A stretch of DNA of 64,000 nucleotides from Neobacillus drentensis (GTDB taxonomy: Bacteria; Bacillota; Bacilli; Bacillales; Cytobacillaceae), in the NCBI RefSeq assembly GCF_021560175.1, contig NZ_CP091110.1:3846501-3910500 (forward strand), written 5' to 3'. This document shows, one piece after another, positions 9,379 to 17,885 of the stretch (within the stretch, counting starts at the first letter, position 1; every line of letters begins with the position of its first letter). The notes below the pieces were generated by a model that was given only the letters and a program-made list of their open reading frames with translations, searched no databases and was not told where the DNA came from. The position numbers and the translations under genes were made by a program.

Positions 9379-9392
9379 TGTATACGATTACA
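9379..9392. promoter_or_regulatory. Candidate CcpA cre site upstream of the uid operon
   Basis: TGTATACGATTACA matches the cre consensus TGWAANCGNTNWCA at 13 of 14 positions. It lies 72 bp upstream of the symporter start, a position suited to catabolite repression. Confidence 0.55.
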
Positions 9393-9501
9393 TTTTAGTT
9401 AAAATTAAGTATTGTGCAATCCCTGACAAAGGTGCTTAATTCAAGCAATCCTACTAGTTACCTATCTAAATATCTGTCCCTCTCCTCCCTATTTAGGTTT
9501 T

Positions 9502-9515
9502 TGAAATCGATTTCT
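9502..9515. promoter_or_regulatory. LacI-type operator-like palindrome in the uid/araC intergenic region
   Basis: TGAAATCGATTTCT differs by one arm base from a perfect TGAAA-N4-TTTCA palindrome. It closely resembles TGAAACCGATTTCA upstream of the lacI gene at 26482. It could bring the uid operon under the same LacI protein, but a single imperfect site may be chance. Confidence 0.4.
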
Positions 9516-9627
9516 TAAACAGATTATAGTTTTTATTTTCAATAAATTATGGTATGTTTTACAGATAAAAAGGATGAATTACAGATAAGTTTTTATTCTT
9601 CTTTTATACGAGATTGGAGGATTAGTA

Positions 9628-10866
9628 GTGGGGATTTTTAAACAAGAGGAGATTAATTATATTTGTACATTAGCTTTTAACATGTATAAAATACCTGTTT
9701 ACTTTTACAATCATCGTGGTGAGTTAGTCTATGATGCCGCCCCTAATTCTCTGTATAATCCCTTGTATCCTTCTAATTCAGCAATCATCGCTGAGCTTTT
9801 TTCGGGAACGGGACTTCATAATTTTCCAGTATTAAAGGAAACAAAATACCTGGAGAAATTTTTTTCAATTAGTGTCCATTCTAACCATCAATTGAACGGA
9901 AATATAATTGTTGGCCCTGTCCTTAATTTTAGAATGACTGAGGAAACCATCAATGGGACCTTAAGAGACCTGCAAATCAAAGTAAATAAAGAGGAAATGA
10001 TTCGTTATTATACTGAACTTCCTGTCATAAGTAATTTTAATTTTATTAATATGAGCATGGTTATTTATTACATGGTTTATCAACAACCATTGTCGTTAGC
10101 AGATATCTTGCACAATAATGAGGGAGTAGAAAAAGCACGGATTGAGGTAGAGACTCCGGATTCTCGAATAACCGAAGGACGTCAAACCAAAATGGTTCAT
10201 ACTGATATATCCATTGAAAAGAAATTCTTAAATTATATAAAGCTGGGAAAAAAGGATAAATTATTAGAAAGTTTCCACGCTATTCAAAAACAAGGAAAAA
10301 AAGGAGTACTATCAAAGACAAGTTATGTGCGGAGTCAAAAAAATCTGGCTATTTCAATCATAACACTCGCAACAAGGGCAGCCGTGGAGGGTGGACTTTT
10401 TCAAGAAATAGCCTACAACCTTAGTGATTTGTATATACAGAAGCTGGAAGAACTAACTGAAAGTAAAGCAGTCGATCAATTAGTAGAAACTGCCCTTTTA
10501 GAATTCGCAGAACGAGTGGAAAATAGTAAAAAACATAAATATTCCAAACCCATAAATATGTGCCAAAATTATATTTTTAACCATCTTTACGAGAATATAA
10601 CACTTTCTCAACTAGCTGAATTAACTTCCTTGAATCCCAATTATCTATCCAATCTTTTTAAGAAGGAAGTAGGTGTTTCATTTCTTCAATATATCCAACA
10701 GACTAGGATAGAGGAAGCAAAAAACTTATTGTCATATTCTTGCTATACCTTAGCTGAAATTTCCACACTTCTTAACTTTCATGATCAAAGTCATTTTGCA
10801 AAGATTTTTAAGAAATTTGCTGGTGTAACGCCAAAACAATTTATAAATGGGAATATGGAAAGATAA
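9628..10866 (+). CDS. AraC family transcriptional regulator
   Basis: 412-residue regulator with a long divergent N-terminal sensor part (about 1-300) and a C-terminal AraC/XylS double helix-turn-helix (about 310-410). The HTH is recognised from LSQLAELTSLNPNYLSNLFK and from LAEISTLLNFHDQSHFAKIF with the closing GVTPKQF. The start is GTG at 9628 with TTGGAGG upstream. It is divergent from the glucuronide operon across 320 bp, so it is most probably the activator of that operon. The N-terminal region resembles the YesN/PocR-like sensor parts of Firmicute AraC proteins only loosely; the effector is unknown. Confidence 0.9.
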   Translation: MGIFKQEEINYICTLAFNMYKIPVYFYNHRGELVYDAAPNSLYNPLYPSNSAIIAELFSGTGLHNFPVLKETKYLEKFFSISVHSNHQLNGNIIVGPVLNFRMTEETINGTLRDLQIKVNKEEMIRYYTELPVISNFNFINMSMVIYYMVYQQPLSLADILHNNEGVEKARIEVETPDSRITEGRQTKMVHTDISIEKKFLNYIKLGKKDKLLESFHAIQKQGKKGVLSKTSYVRSQKNLAISIITLATRAAVEGGLFQEIAYNLSDLYIQKLEELTESKAVDQLVETALLEFAERVENSKKHKYSKPINMCQNYIFNHLYENITLSQLAELTSLNPNYLSNLFKKEVGVSFLQYIQQTRIEEAKNLLSYSCYTLAEISTLLNFHDQSHFAKIFKKFAGVTPKQFINGNMER

Positions 10867-10936
10867 TTTTTCATTTTGAAGGAAAAAAGTAGTAAAGGAA
10901 AGAAATGAATAGAGGACAACGAACAGAGGTGATAAT

Positions 10937-11764
10937 ATGTTAACAAAAGAAGAATTAGCTTCCATTAAAGAACTTCAAAATGTTTGCGAGCAGGCTGACA
11001 GTTTCAAACTAAAGCTTAATTTTGACATGCTTGAAAATAGAGAAGGGAAAGAGAAAGAAGACTTCTTTCATTATGAAGACGATAAGCTTGTCGGTTTTCT
11101 CGGCAGCTATGGCTTTGGCAACAAAGTGGAGCTTTGCGGAATGGTCCACCCAGATTACCGCCGTAGAGGTATTTTTACTAATTTGCTAGCTTTGGGACTT
11201 GCGGATTCAAAACGACGAAAATTTCAAACGATTTTATTAAATGCTCCAACAGACTCTCAATCGGCAAAGGAATTCTTAAAAAATATCCCATGTGCTTTTT
11301 CGGTTGCCGAATATCAAATGAAATGGCAAAAAACAGGATTAATTGAAGACTCTGCTGTTACCTTAAGGCCTTCTACCACAGCTGAGGATTTTGAAACAGA
11401 AGTACAGCTTGAAGTCTTGGCCTTTGGATTTGAAGAGAAAGAATCGCGGAAGTTTAATCTGAAACTCAGAGAAAACCACTTTGAGGAAAATTTCATTATT
11501 GAAGTTGATGGGAAACCTACCGGTAAAATGCGCGTGGCTGAATCCGATGGTGAAGCTTGGATTTATGGGTTTGCCGTGTTTCCTGAACTCCAAGGGAAAG
11601 GAATTGGCAGAAGAGCTCTTTCCAGGATTGTCAATCTGGAGGATCAAAAAGGCTTATCCATTTTCCTTGAGGTAGAAGCAAAGAATGCGCATGCCCTTAG
11701 GCTCTATGAATCATGTGGATTTAGAAGCTACCATTCTCAGGATTATTATCTATATCAAAAATAG
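10937..11764 (+). CDS. GNAT family N-acetyltransferase (tandem domains)
   Basis: 275-residue protein with two GNAT domains. The first carries the acetyl-CoA motif MVHPDYRRRGIFTNLLALGL (about residues 71-90). The second carries VFPELQGKGIGRRAL (about 213-227) followed by LEVEAKNAHALRLYESCGF, the usual GNAT C-terminal block. Two-domain GNATs of this size are common in Bacillaceae and modify small molecules; the acceptor is unknown. It lies 70 bp after the AraC gene on the same strand but with its own ribosome binding site (GAGGTGATAAT), and a terminator follows. Confidence 0.88.
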   Translation: MLTKEELASIKELQNVCEQADSFKLKLNFDMLENREGKEKEDFFHYEDDKLVGFLGSYGFGNKVELCGMVHPDYRRRGIFTNLLALGLADSKRRKFQTILLNAPTDSQSAKEFLKNIPCAFSVAEYQMKWQKTGLIEDSAVTLRPSTTAEDFETEVQLEVLAFGFEEKESRKFNLKLRENHFEENFIIEVDGKPTGKMRVAESDGEAWIYGFAVFPELQGKGIGRRALSRIVNLEDQKGLSIFLEVEAKNAHALRLYESCGFRSYHSQDYYLYQK

Positions 11765-11766
11765 TT

Positions 11767-11805
11767 TAAAGAGCCTTTTTATGATCTCCATAAAAGGCTC
11801 TTTAA
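11767..11805 (+). terminator. Terminator after the GNAT gene
   Basis: TAAAGAGCCTTTTATGG-type stem: AAAGAGCCTTTTTATG pairs with CATAAAAGGCTCTTT, then T-rich sequence. Confidence 0.85.
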
Positions 11806-11874
11806 CTTTGTAGATTCTTGTAAAAAATACCTACTCGTTTGTTTCATCAAGGTACACTTTTCGGCTTTAATTTA

Positions 11875-11883
11875 TGTTATAAT
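11875..11883 (+). promoter_or_regulatory. Extended -10 promoter of the YesL-like gene
   Basis: TGTTATAAT (TG-N-TATAAT) about 68 bp upstream of the ATG; no strong -35. Confidence 0.45.
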
Positions 11884-11950
11884 GAAAGAGTTTACATAGG
11901 TGTTAATTACCTACTTATCTCTCAACAAGAATGGTCTGGAGTTGATAAAA

Positions 11951-12661
11951 ATGAACAATATTTTAGAACGTTTAAACCCCGTTTTTGAGTGGATTACAAA
12001 GCTTGCCGGCACCAATCTGTTATGGGTTTTGTTTAACTTCCCGATTGCTTACCTAGTATTATCTTTATTTACTGTTAAAGAGATGTCGCAAATCTCCATG
12101 TTAATTATAACCATTGCCGTATTGGCACCATTTATTTTATTTCCTGCAACCACGGCTATGTTCGGCATTGTCAGGAAATGGGTTATGAAAGAAGAAGTGC
12201 CAATTATACGATTCTTTTGGAAATACTATAAGGAAAATTATAAGAGGAGCCTCGTCGGGGGATTGATTCTAACTGTTCTTTGGGCCATTGTTGGCATTGA
12301 CTATTATTATTTTCATTCCCGCATTTTCCTAGGCAGTTACCTATTTTTATTCCTAATGGTTTGGCTGTTCATTATTACTCTTTTCTTTTTTTCTCATACC
12401 GTTCATACCGAAACAAAACTTGGACAAGCATTAAAGAATGTGTTCATTTTATCGATTGCTAATCCCATCCTTTCATTTGGAATTGCCATTATCAGTATTG
12501 TCATTTTGTATATTAGTTTGATGAAATTAACCTTTCTATTGCCATTTTTCAGCGGCGCGGTTATCTCTTTTCTCGGATTCTTTGCCTACTATAAGGTATT
12601 CACAAGGATTGTTCAAATAGAACAAAGTGCTTCAGTAGAAAAAAACATGATAGAAAGCTAA
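11951..12661 (+). CDS. YesL/DUF624 family membrane protein
   Basis: 236-residue integral membrane protein with about five hydrophobic helices. It begins NNILERLNPVFEWITKLAGTN, then NLLWVLFNFPIAYL and FPATTAMFGIVRKWV, the pattern of DUF624 (YesL) proteins. In B. subtilis YesL sits with pectin/rhamnogalacturonan-use genes, and family members are often linked to sugar ABC importers. The nearby convergent GH43/GH2/ABC locus fits that association. The start at 11951 has GGAG 9 nt upstream. Function of the family is not established. Its terminator was the target of an IS1182-type insertion. Confidence 0.75.
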   Translation: MNNILERLNPVFEWITKLAGTNLLWVLFNFPIAYLVLSLFTVKEMSQISMLIITIAVLAPFILFPATTAMFGIVRKWVMKEEVPIIRFFWKYYKENYKRSLVGGLILTVLWAIVGIDYYYFHSRIFLGSYLFLFLMVWLFIITLFFFSHTVHTETKLGQALKNVFILSIANPILSFGIAIISIVILYISLMKLTFLLPFFSGAVISFLGFFAYYKVFTRIVQIEQSASVEKNMIES

Positions 12662-12731
12662 GTTACCTGTGGTTGGCAATTTCTAATTTGCGGATAGCAG
12701 CAGCTAACTTGTAAATAGCCAGTAACCAAAT

Positions 12732-12762
12732 AAAAATTCCTCTCTAACCGAGAGGAATTTTT
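12732..12762. terminator. Duplicated palindromic terminator, left copy (target duplication)
   Basis: A 31-bp palindrome from AAAAATTCCTCTC to GAGAGGAATTTTT around TAACC. It is identical to 14316-14346 on the other side of the IS element, and here ends the YesL-like gene. Confidence 0.9.
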
Positions 12763-14315
12763 CAGATTGTAGACAAAAGGCATCCGGATGTGCCAATCTG
12801 GGTGTCTTTTTGTTGTTTTTTTGCTCGTAAGAGCAAAAGTTAGGCCTATCCTATGCTTATTGCTACGCCATTTCTGGACTTATCCAAGTCCAATTGGCCA
12901 TCTTTTTTAAATTCATGGCAGCAAAAGTAAGCATCGCTTGCATGGACAATTTTTTTAGGCCTCTTAAGGTTGTCCAACGCATACCATGCTTTTCCTTGGC
13001 ATCTGCAAAAACACGTTCAATGGTTTCTTTGCGTTTTGCGTAAATGCTTTTATTCTCTTGTGTCGAACGAAGATATTCGGCTTCTTCTATATGGTGTTCC
13101 CAGACATGACGCTGAATGAGTTTTTTATGTTCCTTACTCTGCGTGCATTTTGAAAGTAAGGGACATTTTTCACATTCAATCGGATTAGAGAAGTATTGAC
13201 GGTAGCCTTCCTTCGTCGTAGTTGCATACTTCAATACTTGTCCTTGCGGACAGATATAACAATCGTAGTATTCATCATAAACATATTCATATTTTTTCAT
13301 GTACCCCTCTTTCGTACGAGGGCGAGTATAAGGTAAAGCAGGTGTCATATCATTTTCAAATATGTATTGGGCAATAGCAGGTGTTTTATATCCAGCATCA
13401 GCAGCAACAGCAGAAGGTTTTCCTTGTTTCTCGATTACCTTTTCCAATAGTGGTTCGAAAATGACACTATCATGGACATTCCCAGGAGTTACAATTGCCC
13501 CTAATACAAAACCATTTCGATCAGCGGCCGCATGGAATGAGTATGCGAACTGTTTCGTACGCTCGTCTTTTACGTAATAACCACTCTCAGGGTCAGTAGT
13601 ACTTTTTTTTATTTCCTTAAATTCCTCTTTCTCAAACTTATCTGGTGGAAATGGCTTTTTATCATGTTCTTCACGGTCTTTATTAATCTCTTCTTGTAGT
13701 CTTGCTTCGTATGCTTTCGTTTCTTTTCTAACTAATTTCTTCTCGAATTTATGTTTATTTGCACTTGCTTTTACATGGGTTGAATCTATAAATACATGCT
13801 CGCTACTAATCAATTTCTTATCAGAGGCTTCCTTCAAAATACGATAGAAGATCTGTTCAAATAAATCTGTATCTTTAAAACGTCGTTCGTAATTTTTACC
13901 GAAGGTAGAGAAGTGAGGCACTTTATCATAAAATCCAAAGCCTAAGAACCAACGATAAGCCAAATTTGTTTCGATTTCTTCAATAGTTCTTCGCATAGAT
14001 CGAATACCGAAGGTGTATTGGATGAATGCCATCTTAATTAATATCACAGGATCAATGCTTGGGCGTCCTCTTTCAGTAGAATACATTTCTTGAACCAGGG
14101 GATAGATAAATGAAAAATCAATAGAAGCTTCTAACTTGCGTACTAAATGGTTGGCCGGCACAAGTTGTTCTAAAGCTATCATTTCTAATTGGTCACGATT
14201 TATCTGTGTATTCTTACTTAACATCTTATCCACCTCAAAAAAATTATCTATATCCCAATTATACAAAAAAGACTGCCTACAAACCCTTAATTTTTTCGGA
14301 TTTGTCGACAGTCTG
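12763..14315 (-). mobile_element. IS1182-family insertion sequence, apparently intact
   Basis: A 1553-bp element. The left end CAGATTGTAGACAAA (12763-12777) and the right end, read inward on the minus strand as CAGACTGTCGACAAA, are inverted repeats matching at 13 of 15 positions. It carries a single full-length transposase gene. Both sides abut identical 31-bp palindromes (12732-12762 and 14316-14346), interpreted as a target duplication of a whole rho-independent terminator. The exact duplication suggests a recent insertion. Confidence 0.88.
12863..14224 (-). CDS. IS1182 family transposase
   Basis: About 453-residue DDE transposase. The N-terminal DUF772-type region (GRPSIDPVILIKMAFIQYTF, then TNLAYRWFLGFGF and PHFSTFGKNYERRF) is typical of IS1182. 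The catalytic triad is visible as Asp in FIDSTHVKAS, Asp in AVAADAGYKTP and Glu in IERVFADAKEKHGMRW. A zinc-ribbon-like Cys set (YDCYICPQG, CEKCPLLSKC) lies between them. No frameshift or stop is seen, so it may be active. ATG at 14224 is preferred over an upstream in-frame start because GAGGTGG lies 6 nt before it. Confidence 0.93.
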   Translation of the reverse strand: MLSKNTQINRDQLEMIALEQLVPANHLVRKLEASIDFSFIYPLVQEMYSTERGRPSIDPVILIKMAFIQYTFGIRSMRRTIEEIETNLAYRWFLGFGFYDKVPHFSTFGKNYERRFKDTDLFEQIFYRILKEASDKKLISSEHVFIDSTHVKASANKHKFEKKLVRKETKAYEARLQEEINKDREEHDKKPFPPDKFEKEEFKEIKKSTTDPESGYYVKDERTKQFAYSFHAAADRNGFVLGAIVTPGNVHDSVIFEPLLEKVIEKQGKPSAVAADAGYKTPAIAQYIFENDMTPALPYTRPRTKEGYMKKYEYVYDEYYDCYICPQGQVLKYATTTKEGYRQYFSNPIECEKCPLLSKCTQSKEHKKLIQRHVWEHHIEEAEYLRSTQENKSIYAKRKETIERVFADAKEKHGMRWTTLRGLKKLSMQAMLTFAAMNLKKMANWTWISPEMA

Positions 14316-14346
14316 AAAAATTCCTCTCTAACCGAGAGGAATTTTT
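14316..14346. terminator. Duplicated palindromic terminator, right copy (target duplication)
   Basis: Identical to 12732-12762. In the outer flanks ACCAAAT (left) and ATTTGGT (right) continue the palindrome, so the pre-insertion terminator was a longer, perfect bidirectional hairpin between the YesL-like gene and the GH43 gene. This copy ends the GH43 operon. Confidence 0.9.
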
Positions 14347-14362
14347 ATTTGGTGTGTCCTAT

Positions 14363-15355
14363 TTAATTATGAAGATCCACTCTAGCTTTAATAACCCTAA
14401 AGCTATCCTCCGTTTCTTCCACTTCATAAATCTTAGCCCGCGATTCAGGTGTACTGAATGGATGATGAAGAATAAGCATCCAATCCCCTTCAAATGTTTT
14501 GAACAGCATCCCGTGTCCACTATCACCAACAACCAACGGATCCAGTTGCTCCCAAGGCCCTTCTAACTTACCTGACCTAGATCTAGCCATCGTTTGGACA
14601 TACCCCTCATTGTTATAGCTTGACCACAGCATCATAAGGTGACCACCATATGTCCGGTATAATTGACACCCATCCGAAACGTAAACTGACGGCTTCACAT
14701 CAGGCCTTCGTTCAGCATTAATCCATGGGGCATCTGAAGCTTTAAAAAGATGTTGCGGTTCCCCATCAGCTGCAGATAAATCATCTTTTAGTGGAATAGC
14801 CTCAAACGTACCATCAATGACCTGAATCCATTCATGACAATAAACCATCCATGGCTTTCCATCCTCATCCACATATAAGGTTCCGTCTAATGTCATGAAG
14901 TTTCTAGGCGGCACTGGCCCATCCGTTTTTAGTAATTCAAATGGTCCATCTGGCGAATCAGATACAGCAATGCTTGTGCCACGAAGATGATTAGTATTCC
15001 ACACTTCCGGCGGTTCTGCTAGCTTCGTATCTCTATTATGAAGAGTCACGAATAAATAATATTTATCATGGTACTGGTGAACCTCTGGTGCCCATGTACC
15101 ATGCTGTGGATGAGCCCAAGTTCCATCAGGAACCTCGAAAACGACAAATGGTCCCTCCCAATCAAGTAAATCTTTACTTTTATAAGCTAATACTCCATTT
15201 CTTTCTAAATCGGTTAATTCCCAATCTCCGGTTGTATATAAATAATAAGTATCTGTTTCTTTATGCGACAAAACGAACGGGTCGTGTGCAGGAATATCAA
15301 TAAGCCGGTGCCCCTTTTGGGGATTCGATGTGTCAGAGGCGTTATTATACGGCAT
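14363..15355 (-). CDS. Glycoside hydrolase family 43 protein
   Basis: 330-residue five-bladed beta-propeller enzyme of the GH43/GH62/GH32 superfamily, with repeated blade motifs such as YYLYTTG, GTWAPEVHQYHDKYYLFVT and LDGTLYVDEDGKPWMVY. The likely catalytic base is the Asp of the N-terminal AHDPFV, and the pKa-modulating Asp may be that of TLDGTLYVDEDG. Where many GH43 proteins have the acid Glu (EGPF), this one reads SDGCQLY, so the acid may instead be the Glu in CHEW or elsewhere. It has no signal peptide, hence acts on imported oligosaccharides, probably releasing arabinose or xylose. AGGAGAT precedes the ATG; the last gene of the ABC-GH2-GH43 operon. Confidence 0.85.
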   Translation of the reverse strand: MPYNNASDTSNPQKGHRLIDIPAHDPFVLSHKETDTYYLYTTGDWELTDLERNGVLAYKSKDLLDWEGPFVVFEVPDGTWAHPQHGTWAPEVHQYHDKYYLFVTLHNRDTKLAEPPEVWNTNHLRGTSIAVSDSPDGPFELLKTDGPVPPRNFMTLDGTLYVDEDGKPWMVYCHEWIQVIDGTFEAIPLKDDLSAADGEPQHLFKASDAPWINAERRPDVKPSVYVSDGCQLYRTYGGHLMMLWSSYNNEGYVQTMARSRSGKLEGPWEQLDPLVVGDSGHGMLFKTFEGDWMLILHHPFSTPESRAKIYEVEETEDSFRVIKARVDLHN

Positions 15356-15404
15356 CTAAGCATCTCCTAACTAGTATATTTTTAATCAAACCTTTAAGTA
15401 GCTC

Positions 15405-17774
15405 TTACTCAACCTTTATTTTGAGAGCTGAACTTTCCAAACCACCAGAAGATGTTTTTAAGGTAATCGTCCCTGGTTGATCAGTCGACTTCACATAAAT
15501 TAATAATTTCCCTTGATAGGCATTTCTAAAATTTGCTTTATAATCCTGATGGCTCGCAGGGTTACTGCATTCCATTCCAATCAATTCGCCAGGTCCTTCA
15601 ATCTCGCAATCTATTTGATTTTCTGCGTCATAAACAAGGGTTTCGTCTTGATCAAGGATATTTACTTCTATATGTGCAACATCCTGTTTATCAGCTTTAA
15701 GAATGGTGGTATCCGCGAGTAACTGTAGCTTAGATGGCTCACCAGCTGTCTTGAGTTCGTGTGTACAACAAATGTTCCCGTTTCTTTTTCCAACAGCTTT
15801 TAACGTACCCTTTTCGTATGGAATATCCCAATAAATGGTTCCACTTGGGAAGTCCTCCCGATTTTTCAAACCAACAGATACTCCATTTAACAATATGTCC
15901 ACCTCAGGACAATTGGTACAACAAGCCACCCTAACTGTTTCTCCTTCATTCCCTTTCCATTGGCAGACAACTTCATGGTCCCAATAAATTTGACCAGGAT
16001 GATCTTCCTTTATAGAAGTTAAACCTACATGGACCATATCCTTTTCGGACCATTCACTTTGTTTAAAAAAGTATAAAGGCTTTTTGAAACCAGCAAGATC
16101 GAGCAATCCTGGTGTAGCGTGACGAAGCGGCCAGCCATGGGCTTCTCCCAAATAGTCAATCCCTGTCCAAATAAATTGTCCTGATATAAAGTCATTCTGT
16201 TCTACAGCCAGCCATGCCTCATGATTCCTCCCGTTTTCACTTCCATAAATCACACGATTAGGGTAATTTTCATGGTCTTCAGGATATAGAAACTCTTGAT
16301 AGTTATATCCAACCACGTCAAGTGCATCTGGAAATTCCGTTTCATTTGACATGATCACACTTGCGAGGGCTGCTGTAACGGGCCGCGTGGGATCATATTG
16401 CTTTACAACCTTTGCCAGCCTTTTCGCAATCTCCCCCATCCCCTTTGCTTCCGGTTTGTCCGCGTTATAACGTTCTTCGAGTACTGGATGTGAATAAGGA
16501 TCATTTGGATAATCAATTTCATTCCCAATACTCCAGAAAACAATCGACGGATGGTTCCGGTCTCTTAAAATCATATCCCTCAAATCAATCTCTGCCCATC
16601 CCGTAAAGTCGGAAGCATAACCGTCAAGGGATGGCTCCCCTTTATTCCAGCCTTCTACCCACTTGTTTTTAGGATATTCCCATTCATCAAATGCTTCATC
16701 TTGCACTAAAAACCCGTAGGAATCACACATATCTAAAAGCTCCGGTGCAGGCGGATTATGGCTCATTCTGATCGCATTTACACCAGCGTCTTTTAATAGC
16801 TTCAAACGCCGATGCCAGACCTTTTCAGGAACAGCCGCTCCCAGACAGCCTGCGTCATGATGAAGACAAACACCCTTCATTTTCAAATTTTTTCCATTAA
16901 GATAAAATCCTGAGTTCACATCGAAATGAAAATATCGCACACCAAGTGGAGTTGTTTCAACATCAATCACTTCACCATTTTTTACCACCGTCGTTTCCAC
17001 ACGGTATAAATACGGATTTTCCGGTGACCAGAGATTCGGCTGTTCTAGCAAGATGGAATGAGAAAATTCTTGTTCCCCATTTGCAGCCATGGTCTCCCCA
17101 GATGAACAAGCGATGATTTCTTTGCCGGCAGCATCTTTAATTTGATGGACAATTTGGAATTTAGCTTCGTTTGGTTCTTCATTTTTCACGCTTGTTTGAA
17201 TATGGATTTCTGCTTCTGATGATGAAATATTCGGAGTGGTGACAAAAATACCATAGGGCTTGATATACAGCTGATCAGTTAAATGGATAAATACATTCCG
17301 GTAAATGCCAGACCCTGGATACCAACGGGAATCAGCAAAATCAGTGTGATCCACTTTTACCGCAATCACATTTTCTTGGGTTTCGAAGTTTACATATGGG
17401 GTTAAATCATAATGAAATGAGCTGTAACCATAAGGTCTTTTACCGAGAAATTGTCCATTGATCCAGACTTCACTATTTTTATAAATCCCGTCGAATTGAA
17501 TCACGATTCTCTTTGCCTTGATGCTGTCAGGTACGATAAATTTCTTCCGGTACCAGCCGATTCCTCCTGGCAAATATCCTGTTGAACTGGCATATTCCTT
17601 TTTAAAAGGACCTTCAATACTCCAATCATGCGGCAAGTCTAATGTACGCCAATCGGAATCGTCAAATTGAATTTCCCATGCATCAGGATGATCACCCTTT
17701 AAGAATTTCCAATCAAAATTAAACATTCTACTTTTAACAGACAGATTCCACTCCTGAGATATTACATTTACCAT
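15405..17774 (-). CDS. GH2 family glycoside hydrolase (beta-galactosidase-type)
   Basis: 789-residue cytoplasmic GH2 enzyme. Jelly-roll domain (GGIGWYRKKFIVP, YGYSSFHYDLTPYV, SRWYPGSGIYRNV), Ig-like domain, TIM barrel (SHNPPAPELLDMCDSYGFLV), then extra C-terminal beta domains of the DUF4982/Big type (residues about 600-789). The acid/base Glu is in IGNEIDYPND and the nucleophile Glu in VIYGSENGRNHEA. The NxK glucuronate motif is absent, so galactosidase or a related exo-activity fits better than glucuronidase. It lies 50 bp upstream of GH43 and follows a stem-loop after the binding-protein gene, so expression is probably attenuated relative to the importer. Confidence 0.88.
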   Translation of the reverse strand: MVNVISQEWNLSVKSRMFNFDWKFLKGDHPDAWEIQFDDSDWRTLDLPHDWSIEGPFKKEYASSTGYLPGGIGWYRKKFIVPDSIKAKRIVIQFDGIYKNSEVWINGQFLGKRPYGYSSFHYDLTPYVNFETQENVIAVKVDHTDFADSRWYPGSGIYRNVFIHLTDQLYIKPYGIFVTTPNISSSEAEIHIQTSVKNEEPNEAKFQIVHQIKDAAGKEIIACSSGETMAANGEQEFSHSILLEQPNLWSPENPYLYRVETTVVKNGEVIDVETTPLGVRYFHFDVNSGFYLNGKNLKMKGVCLHHDAGCLGAAVPEKVWHRRLKLLKDAGVNAIRMSHNPPAPELLDMCDSYGFLVQDEAFDEWEYPKNKWVEGWNKGEPSLDGYASDFTGWAEIDLRDMILRDRNHPSIVFWSIGNEIDYPNDPYSHPVLEERYNADKPEAKGMGEIAKRLAKVVKQYDPTRPVTAALASVIMSNETEFPDALDVVGYNYQEFLYPEDHENYPNRVIYGSENGRNHEAWLAVEQNDFISGQFIWTGIDYLGEAHGWPLRHATPGLLDLAGFKKPLYFFKQSEWSEKDMVHVGLTSIKEDHPGQIYWDHEVVCQWKGNEGETVRVACCTNCPEVDILLNGVSVGLKNREDFPSGTIYWDIPYEKGTLKAVGKRNGNICCTHELKTAGEPSKLQLLADTTILKADKQDVAHIEVNILDQDETLVYDAENQIDCEIEGPGELIGMECSNPASHQDYKANFRNAYQGKLLIYVKSTDQPGTITLKTSSGGLESSALKIKVE

Positions 17775-17830
17775 AACAAGCTTACACCCCTTACCTAAAT
17801 ACTAATTATTAAAAAATAGCAGACTGATAG

Positions 17831-17868
17831 AGAAAGGGCTATCAAACATGAATGATAGCCCTTTTCCT
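17831..17868 (-). terminator. Intra-operon stem-loop after the binding-protein gene
   Basis: AAAGGGCTATCA and TGATAGCCCTTT flank a 9-nt loop, with a short pyrimidine run on the minus strand. This is a typical partial terminator or 3'-stabilising hairpin giving more binding protein than downstream enzyme. Confidence 0.7.
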
Positions 17869-17885
17869 TTACATACAATCTCTCA

